Of a stretch of DNA of 64,000 nt, positions 58,197 through 64,000 are shown in pieces. Under the pieces are notes generated by a model that worked only from the letters and a program-made list of their open reading frames with translations, did not search any database and had not been told where the DNA came from. Location of the stretch: assembly GCA_036377595.1 (NCBI GenBank), contig DASUYB010000015.1, positions 32,648 to 96,647 of the forward strand, read 5' to 3'. This stretch comes from Longimicrobium sp. GTDB lineage: Bacteria > Gemmatimonadota > Gemmatimonadetes > Longimicrobiales > Longimicrobiaceae. Positions within the stretch are counted from its first letter, which is position 1. Every line of letters starts with the position of its first letter. A program made the position numbers and the translations under genes.

Positions 58197-58919
58197 ATGA
58201 CGACGCGTACGCCCGAACCCGCCCGCAAGCGCTACTATCTGGTCTCGCTCGACGTGGCCTCCAATTCCGGCACCGGTGTTTTCTTCGTGAACGAGGAGGA
58301 GGCTCTCGTCAACGGGCGCCGTGTCGGTTACCACGAGCGTAGAGTTCCGGGACATCCGCACCCGGTGTTCGTGGGCGTCCCTCCACTGCGCGAGAAGCCG
58401 AAGGTGGTCATTCCCGGCACCGGGGCCAAGGCCGTCGATTATGACGGCATGATCCCGGTCTTCATCTCCAGCCGGGCGAAGAGATTGCTCGAGGGGATCG
58501 ATCCTGGAGCCTTCGAGTTCGCCGAATGCGAGACCGCCACCCGCCGCGGAAACCCGATCGAACCCTATTGGTGGATGGACGTGATCCGCTGGGTCGAGAA
58601 GTTCGACGAAGCGCGATCGGACTTCGAGTGGTATCGCGACCGCTTCCCGACGGCTCCGAATGCACAGGACAACCCTTCGATGTTCCGTCTGTACGACATT
58701 CACATGCCGGCGGGCTTCCCGGATGAGTACCACGCCTTCCGGTTCGCACATTTCAATGGCAAAGCCGTGTTCGACGAGGTCATCGTGGATGCCTGGCGAG
58801 CAGCGAGGCTGACCGGCGCCATGTTCACGCCGCTCCAGCCGCCGACAAAGGCCGATCTCAAGCGCCACCTTTCGTTCATCAACTATCCCTACTGGACGGA
58901 AAGGTCCCACCGGCCGTGA
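58197..58919 (+). CDS. Imm11/DUF1629-like protein, paralogue 2
   Basis: A protein of 240 residues, the same length as paralogue 1 and similar throughout (RKRYYLVSLD, FISSRAKRLLEGIDPGAFEF, PYWWMDVIRWVEKFDEARSD, AGFPDEYHAFRFAH, NYPYWTE at the end). The most different parts are residues 18-35 and 65-85. The spacer of 96 bp after paralogue 1 has no terminator, so both may be on one mRNA. It ends 21 bases before a convergent gene with no visible hairpin between. Confidence 0.65.
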   Translation: MTTRTPEPARKRYYLVSLDVASNSGTGVFFVNEEEALVNGRRVGYHERRVPGHPHPVFVGVPPLREKPKVVIPGTGAKAVDYDGMIPVFISSRAKRLLEGIDPGAFEFAECETATRRGNPIEPYWWMDVIRWVEKFDEARSDFEWYRDRFPTAPNAQDNPSMFRLYDIHMPAGFPDEYHAFRFAHFNGKAVFDEVIVDAWRAARLTGAMFTPLQPPTKADLKRHLSFINYPYWTERSHRP

Positions 58920-58940
58920 GCAGGCGCGGTGTTCACCCCG

Positions 58941-59501
58941 TCAATTCTCGGATCGCGCCGGAGCGTGCGCGCGGTGCCCGAGGTCCGTCGCGCGGAGCGG
59001 CCCGGAGCCGGCGGCCAGGCGCTCGCGCCGATCCGGACCGGCGATGGATGCAGTCGCCCCGCGCTGGGCGAGCCACATCGAACCGCCGGCCGTGACCCCG
59101 CCGAACAGCGCCGCCAGCAGCACATCCGAGCCGATCGCCCCCAGCCGGGGGATTCCGCCGCCCGAAAGCAGGCTGGCCGTCACCATGAAGGCCGGCACGA
59201 ACAGGCCGGCCACGATCCCCCCGCCAAGACCGAAGCGCACCCAGCTGATCTCCGCAAGCCGCCTCCCGCGGTAGAGAAGGCTGATCAGGGCCGAGAAGAA
59301 GCCCCCGGCGATCGCGCCCATCACCGCCACCCTCATCCCCATGAAGATCGCGTCCAGCGGCCAGGGTCCCCTGGAAGCGACGACCCCGGCGGCGTGGAGC
59401 ACCGCGACGGTCACCACCGTGAGCGCGAACCAGGCGGCACCCCACACCACGGCGTTTTTCACCGCGCCCTTCAGGCGCTTGAGAAAGTCGTCCATCGCCA
59501 T
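58941..59501 (-). CDS. Small four-helix membrane protein
   Basis: A protein of 186 residues. Four hydrophobic segments (VVWGAAWFALTVVTVAVLHA, VAVMGAIAGGFFSALISLLY, LGGGIVAGLFVPAFMVTASL, IGSDVLLAALFGGVTAGGSM) follow a basic start (MDDFLKRLKGAVKN). No known family. The ATG at 59501 has GGAGG 6 bases upstream, which decides the start over the ATG at 59525. It lies downstream of the ABC operon on the same strand, 84 bases away, and may be cotranscribed. Confidence 0.7.
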   Translation of the reverse strand: MAMDDFLKRLKGAVKNAVVWGAAWFALTVVTVAVLHAAGVVASRGPWPLDAIFMGMRVAVMGAIAGGFFSALISLLYRGRRLAEISWVRFGLGGGIVAGLFVPAFMVTASLLSGGGIPRLGAIGSDVLLAALFGGVTAGGSMWLAQRGATASIAGPDRRERLAAGSGPLRATDLGHRAHAPARSEN

Positions 59502-59585
59502 TCGCTGCCTCCAGAAGGTTTCCATTCACTCCAATCAGTTGTCGTCGCGGCTCACCGGTGCCCGGAAGCCGCCCGGCGCTCGCCC

Positions 59586-62500
59586 TCACCGCTCGATCTG
59601 CACCTCCTCGACGTTGTCGAACCGCTCCGTGTCGATCAGCAGGACGTAGGGGTCGATGCCGGCGTCGGAGGGCCTGCGCGGCACGGTGACCGTGATCGTC
59701 TGCCGGCCGGAGCGGATGCGATGATTCCGCAGGTAGAGCACCTCGCCGAAGTCCAGGCTCTCGTTGTTGTTCGGAGCGAAGACGCCGATCGGCACCCACT
59801 CGTCCATCGGCACCTCCGTCTCCCTGCCCGCGGGGTCGACGGTGACCTTGCGCGCCCGCAGGCGGAGCGTCACCTGCCAGGCGCCCGCCGCGGTCCGCCT
59901 GGCCGTGGCGCGCTCCGTCTCCAGGTCCCAGAAGGTGTTCGCCGCGAACAGGTCATGGGCCAGGTACCGCAGCGAGTCCGGCGTGACCGCCTGCAGCTCG
60001 CGGTAGAGATCGAGCGAGGTCGCCGGGGGCGCCGCGGCCGGGCGGTGCGCTTCGAAGAATCGCCGCCACGCCAGGTTCACCCGCTCCGTCCCCGCGTACT
60101 CGCTCAGCGCGTACAGCGCGAACGGGCCCTTGCGGTAGGATGCGTACGGGTCCATCGCCCGGAGCAGCGGGACGGACTGGCGGATGGGCACGATGGGATA
60201 CGGCTGCCGGAAGAACCGCAGCAGCCGCCGGAGGTGCTCGCGCCCGTACGTCTCCTCCACCACCCCCATCGCGGCGTACCACGCGAAGCTCTCGGTGATC
60301 AGTGGCGCGCCCTCGGCGAACGCGTAGGGGACGCCCCATTCGTGCGCCATCTCGTGCGCCATGATGGCGAAGGGGAAATCGAGGCCGCGCGGATCCTCCT
60401 TCGGATTGAAGAGGGAGAACCCCTGGCCGTAGTCGATCGTGGTCGCCTCGGCGTGTGCGCCCATCTTGCGGACGGAGTTCTCGACCAGGCGGATGTAGCT
60501 GTAGGGGTACGGGCCGAACTCCCGGCTGTTGCGGTCGAGCGAGGCGCGGACGCTGCGGAGCAGGCGGTCCACGTTCGCCGTGTGGCCGGGGTGATGGTAG
60601 ATCTGGATCGCCACGCCGTTCCACCGCTCCTCGCGCACCGCGTACCGCGCGGAGAAGAAGCCGTACTCGTCGCCGATGGGGGTGTCGGTCGCGTAGTGGA
60701 AGTAGCGGCGCCCACCCTCCGTCCACGTCCGCCGCAGCAGCCCGGGCGCGACGGCGATCTGGTCTCCCGCCGTGCCCACCACCGCGTCGACGGAGATGCG
60801 CTCGGCGCCCCCGTCCTGACCCTCCTCGCCGGTGACGTCCTGCGCGTCGGCGAGCGTGGGGAGCACCGGGCGCCGCGGAAGCCCGTGCGCCCGGCGCTCT
60901 CCCGGCGCGAAGAGCTCGCGGCGGCGCTGGTAGCCGATGGCGGGGAGCCAGTCTCCGTTCGTGAACCAGGTGCCGTTCGCCACGACGGAAGATGCGGCGC
61001 CGCCGTTGCGGAAGCCGTGCGGCGCCGCCTTCACCCGGAAGCCGAGCCGCAGCGACTCGCCGGGCTGCAGCGGCCGCTCCAGTGAGTAGATGCGGTGGCC
61101 GCGGTCGTCGTCCTGCACCACGCGCCGGGCGGGACGGTCGAAGCTCATCGCCCCGGTCTCCACGCCGGGGACGGTGGCAATGTGGATTGAACCGATCGCC
61201 CTCGCGGCGTGGTTCACCAGGAGATAGGTCCCGCGGATCTCCGCCGTGCGGCGATCGGGGTAGATCTCCACGCGCAGCTTCGCGGTCGTCAGCCGCGGCT
61301 GCGGAACGTTCGCGTACCGCGCGTAACGGCGCTCGTACTCCGCGCTCCGCTCCTTGCGGGCGAAGGCGGAGGCGTAGTCGTTGAGGACGTTGGTGTTGTA
61401 GAAGATGAACCCGCCCAGGGTCAGGACGAGCCCCGCCGCGAGCGCGGCCATCCACGGCACCGAGCGCGTGAAGCGGCCGCGCGCCAGCCGGAGCCGCGTC
61501 CGCACCCCGCCCTCCATCCCCCGCATCCAGAGCAGCCGCGCCGCCAGCGCCAGCAGCAGCGCCCACGCCGCCCAGTACGCCTTGAACCACGCCCACGGGC
61601 CCAGCGACGGGCCAAAGCCGCGCATGTCCGAGTACGTCCACCCCGGGCTCCCGCCGTAGATGAGCAGGTTGTGCCGGATCCCCAGCTGCGGCGCGAAGGC
61701 GATGAGCCCGAAGACGAGGAGCGCCACTAGGTGGCCGAGGTACTTCTGGTTCATGATCCCCTGCACCGCCAGCGCGAGCACGATGAAGAGGAGGTACTCG
61801 GGGAGCTGAAGTCCGAAGAGGACCTTCAGGTAGAGGCCGAGCTGGAAGTCGTGGTATCCCAGGCGCAGCTGGATCAGGAGCCCGGCCAGCGTCAGCAGCG
61901 CCATCCACACGGCGAGGACCAGGGCGAGCGCCAGGAACTTGCCCGTGAAGACGACCCCTTCCGGCACCGGCGCCGCGTCGGTGATCTCGCCCAGGCCGTG
62001 CTCCCGCTCGCGCCACACCAGCTCACCGGCCCAGAGGACGATGAGCAGGGGGATGATCACCCACGGCGTCAGCGGATTGGTCAGCGGGGTGGTCAGGAAG
62101 GTGAGGAGATACGCCGTCGTAGGGAGGAGCGGCGTCCCCATGTTGTACAGGTTCTGCGGCAGGAGCAGCACCGTGAGCGCGGCGATGAAGACCAGCACGA
62201 CGAGCCCGGCGCGGCTCTTCGCGATCACCCGGAACGACGTCCAGGCGATGGCGAGCGTCTGCCGTGCGTACAGCGCCGGGTCGAACCTCCCCGTGACCTG
62301 CGGGACGGAGATGGGGGTCCGCGCGGCGTCGCTCCCGGCGGGCGTCGGGGCGTGCGCCTCGCGCCGCCGCGCGATGCGGCTCCACAGCGGCTTCGGCGTG
62401 TGATGGGCGAAGCGGAAGCGGCCCCAGGTGAGCGCGAGCGTCCCCAGCGCGATGCCGAGCCAGACGAGGCGGCTCCACAGCAGCGGGCCCTCCAGCCCGA

Positions 62501-63203
62501 TCAGCCGCGTGCTCTTCTCGATCGGCGTCCACCCCAGCACCAGGTCGGAGGTGATGTAGATGTGGCCGAAGACGTCGAGCAGCACCGCGATGTCCTGCCG
62601 CTCCAGGAAGTACAGGATGGCGATCATCCCGCCGTAGGCCACGAACAGCAGGAACACGCTCCCCAGGTAGCTGCCGATCGCGCGGCGGCTGAGCGCCGCC
62701 CACGCGAACTGGATCGCGGTCCCCACGAAGGCGTTCGGCAGCGCCAGAAAGCCGTAGGCGGAGAGGTAGGCCACCGGCCGGAACGGACCGACCACCTCGG
62801 CGTCCACCCCGGGCCCGTAGACGGCGGCCATCACCCCCAGCGGCACCGCCAGCAGGATCACCGCGTTGAGGACGAAGGCGGCCAGGAACCGTCCCCCCAG
62901 GTGCTCGGCCCTGGAGACGGGGGCGGTGTAGGTGAGGGGATGCATCCCCGTCTCCGCGTCGCGCGCGGCGATCTCGCCGGTGACGCCCGCGGCCACGATC
63001 AGCCAGAACAGGCTGCAGAAGACGGTGACGGACGCGATGATGAAGGGGGAGTTGAGATAGAAGTCGGAGTAGGTCGCGTCGGCCAGGTAGTTCCCGCGGA
63101 CGAACAGGTACGAGACGACGCCCAGAGCCGTGAAGTAGAGCCAGGTGGTGAGGCGGCGTGCCTGGTAGGCGAGCTCGAAGCGGAAGATCTCGCGGAGCTT
63201 CAC
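59586..63203 (-). CDS. ABC transporter permease fused to an M1 aminopeptidase
   Basis: A protein of 1,205 residues. The first half is an ABC2-type permease with two sets of about six helices (LTTWLYFTALGVVSYLFVRG, VTVFCSLFWLIVAAGVTGEI, SRAGLVVLVFIAALTVLLLP and more). The second half (about 730-1190) is a gluzincin M1 peptidase with the zinc motif HEMAHEW at about residue 948 and the third ligand Glu in ITESFAWYAAMGVVEE. GAMEN is not evident. Such fusions are known in several phyla; they may move and trim peptides. The GTG start at 63203 overlaps the ATPase stop (GTGA) with GGAGGTG upstream, so it is coupled to the ATPase. Confidence 0.9.
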   Translation of the reverse strand: MKLREIFRFELAYQARRLTTWLYFTALGVVSYLFVRGNYLADATYSDFYLNSPFIIASVTVFCSLFWLIVAAGVTGEIAARDAETGMHPLTYTAPVSRAEHLGGRFLAAFVLNAVILLAVPLGVMAAVYGPGVDAEVVGPFRPVAYLSAYGFLALPNAFVGTAIQFAWAALSRRAIGSYLGSVFLLFVAYGGMIAILYFLERQDIAVLLDVFGHIYITSDLVLGWTPIEKSTRLIGLEGPLLWSRLVWLGIALGTLALTWGRFRFAHHTPKPLWSRIARRREAHAPTPAGSDAARTPISVPQVTGRFDPALYARQTLAIAWTSFRVIAKSRAGLVVLVFIAALTVLLLPQNLYNMGTPLLPTTAYLLTFLTTPLTNPLTPWVIIPLLIVLWAGELVWREREHGLGEITDAAPVPEGVVFTGKFLALALVLAVWMALLTLAGLLIQLRLGYHDFQLGLYLKVLFGLQLPEYLLFIVLALAVQGIMNQKYLGHLVALLVFGLIAFAPQLGIRHNLLIYGGSPGWTYSDMRGFGPSLGPWAWFKAYWAAWALLLALAARLLWMRGMEGGVRTRLRLARGRFTRSVPWMAALAAGLVLTLGGFIFYNTNVLNDYASAFARKERSAEYERRYARYANVPQPRLTTAKLRVEIYPDRRTAEIRGTYLLVNHAARAIGSIHIATVPGVETGAMSFDRPARRVVQDDDRGHRIYSLERPLQPGESLRLGFRVKAAPHGFRNGGAASSVVANGTWFTNGDWLPAIGYQRRRELFAPGERRAHGLPRRPVLPTLADAQDVTGEEGQDGGAERISVDAVVGTAGDQIAVAPGLLRRTWTEGGRRYFHYATDTPIGDEYGFFSARYAVREERWNGVAIQIYHHPGHTANVDRLLRSVRASLDRNSREFGPYPYSYIRLVENSVRKMGAHAEATTIDYGQGFSLFNPKEDPRGLDFPFAIMAHEMAHEWGVPYAFAEGAPLITESFAWYAAMGVVEETYGREHLRRLLRFFRQPYPIVPIRQSVPLLRAMDPYASYRKGPFALYALSEYAGTERVNLAWRRFFEAHRPAAAPPATSLDLYRELQAVTPDSLRYLAHDLFAANTFWDLETERATARRTAAGAWQVTLRLRARKVTVDPAGRETEVPMDEWVPIGVFAPNNNESLDFGEVLYLRNHRIRSGRQTITVTVPRRPSDAGIDPYVLLIDTERFDNVEEVQIER

Positions 63204-64000
63204 GCCGCCACCTCCGGCTGCCCGCGGCGCCGGCCGATCCGCCCCGCCATGGTGCTGAAGTAGACGTCCTCCAGGTCCGGCTCGGCGGGTTCCCATCCCA
63301 CGCCGGGCGCCGTATCGCCATGGACGTGAACCACGGTGCGCCCGGCCAGGAGCTTGGTGGAGATCACCCGCAGCCCCTCCTCTTCCGCCGTCTCTCCCCG
63401 GGCGGCGATCCGGCGCCAGACGCGTCCCCGCAGCGACTCGATCGCCGCCAGCGGCTCCGCTTCGAGCAGGATCTCGCCGCGATTGATGATCGCCATCCGC
63501 TGGCACAGCTCGGAGACGTCCTCCACGATGTGCGTGGAGAGGATCACCGCGCTGTTCTCCCCCAGCTCGCTCAGCAGGTTCAGGACACGAACCCGCTCCG
63601 CGGGGTCCAGCCCGGCGGTGGGCTCGTCCACGATGATCAGCTGCGGGTTGCCGAGCAGCGCCACCGCGATGCCGAAGCGCTGGCGCATCCCCCCGCTGAA
63701 GCCGCCCAGCTTCTTCCGCCGATGCTCGGCGAGGTTGGTCTGCTCCAGCAACGCATCCACCGTCTCACGCCGCTCGCGGCGATCCGTGATCCCCTTCAGC
63801 ACGGCAAAGTGGTCCAGCAGGTCCTCCGCGGTGACCTTCGGGTAGACGCCGAACTCCTGAGGCAGATAGCCCAGCGTGCGGCGCACCGCGTCGCGCTCGC
63901 GCAGCACGTCGATGCCGCCGAGGGTGGCCTCGCCGGAATCCGCCTCCTGCAGGGTGGCGAGCGTGCGCATCAGCGTGCTCTTCCCTGCCCCGTTCGGTCC
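63200..64000 (-). CDS. ABC transporter ATPase (N-terminus outside the window)
   Basis: 266 codons visible; the first residues are cut off. At the edge the Walker A GPNGAGKSTL is seen, then the Q loop YLPQEFGVYPKVTAEDLL, the signature GGFSGGMRQRFGIAVAL, Walker B LIIVDEPTAGLDPAE and the switch His in ILSTHIVEDVSEL. It powers the fused permease-peptidase encoded by the overlapping next gene. The CcmA/NatA-like ABC2 exporter class is indicated. Confidence 0.93.
   Translation of the reverse strand, partial: GPNGAGKSTLMRTLATLQEADSGEATLGGIDVLRERDAVRRTLGYLPQEFGVYPKVTAEDLLDHFAVLKGITDRRERRETVDALLEQTNLAEHRRKKLGGFSGGMRQRFGIAVALLGNPQLIIVDEPTAGLDPAERVRVLNLLSELGENSAVILSTHIVEDVSELCQRMAIINRGEILLEAEPLAAIESLRGRVWRRIAARGETAEEEGLRVISTKLLAGRTVVHVHGDTAPGVGWEPAEPDLEDVYFSTMAGRIGRRRGQPEVAA

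Overview
The window is high-GC (about 70 percent in the genes) and reads as ordinary chromosome of a free-living Gram-negative-type bacterium. It has many predicted lipoproteins, L,D-transpeptidases, a very large RHS protein, ClpB, the MEP-pathway enzyme Dxs and a methylmalonyl-CoA epimerase. The repertoire, the proline/alanine-rich secreted proteins and the dispersed hairpin repeats fit Gemmatimonadota, most like Longimicrobium relatives. That placement is inference from style and not from a marker phylogeny.

Layout. 1-8 kb: start of pheT (minus, cut by the window edge), a lipoprotein, tRNA-Ser(UGA), a BNR/Asp-box beta-propeller lipoprotein and two paralogous L,D-transpeptidases. 8-15 kb: DinB-like protein, rsmI with a coupled membrane protein, an unknown protein, trxA, mce, a VWA lipoprotein and an NTF2-like lipoprotein. 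15-22 kb: PLP-dependent decarboxylase, NUDIX hydrolase, an HTH/PIN toxin-antitoxin pair, a small secreted protein and clpB. 22-23 kb: two tandem tiny secreted Cys-rich peptides and a frameshifted secreted-protein gene.

23.6-33.3 kb is the standout. A 1,831-residue RHS/YD-repeat protein with a metalloprotease-like variable tip is followed by a multi-pass membrane protein (candidate immunity). Two displaced RHS tips follow, each starting with a near-identical copy of the RHS core end and each followed by a predicted lipoprotein (candidate immunity). One displaced tip carries a lysozyme-like NNNPGNLR domain, and its lipoprotein has an in-frame amber codon. A copied 3' end of the neighbouring M14 carboxypeptidase gene and its terminator lies between tips 1 and 2 and marks the recombination junction.

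33-48 kb: M14 carboxypeptidase, lipoproteins, a DUF3667 protein, the dxs-nadK operon, a tandem cupredoxin-like protein, a small AT-richer orphan gene, treZ and a flavin amine oxidase. 48-54 kb: a repeat-dense spacer, an OmpR-type two-component operon with a 465-bp inverted-repeat element upstream, a glycine-zipper lipoprotein, a CtaG-like membrane protein and a Gly/Tyr/Arg-rich gene cut by an amber codon. 54-64 kb: a membrane-anchored spermidine-synthase-like protein, two tandem immunity-like (Imm11/DUF1629-like) paralogues, a membrane protein, and an ABC exporter operon whose permease is fused to an M1 aminopeptidase.

Several dispersed repeat families fill the spacers. Four long CTCACGCAGAG hairpins each sit exactly between two convergent genes and probably act as two-way terminators. 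Three palindromes of about 180 bp have TGTCAT...ATGACA ends. There are also two-hairpin elements, heptamer tandem repeats and a block of 70-80-bp direct repeats.
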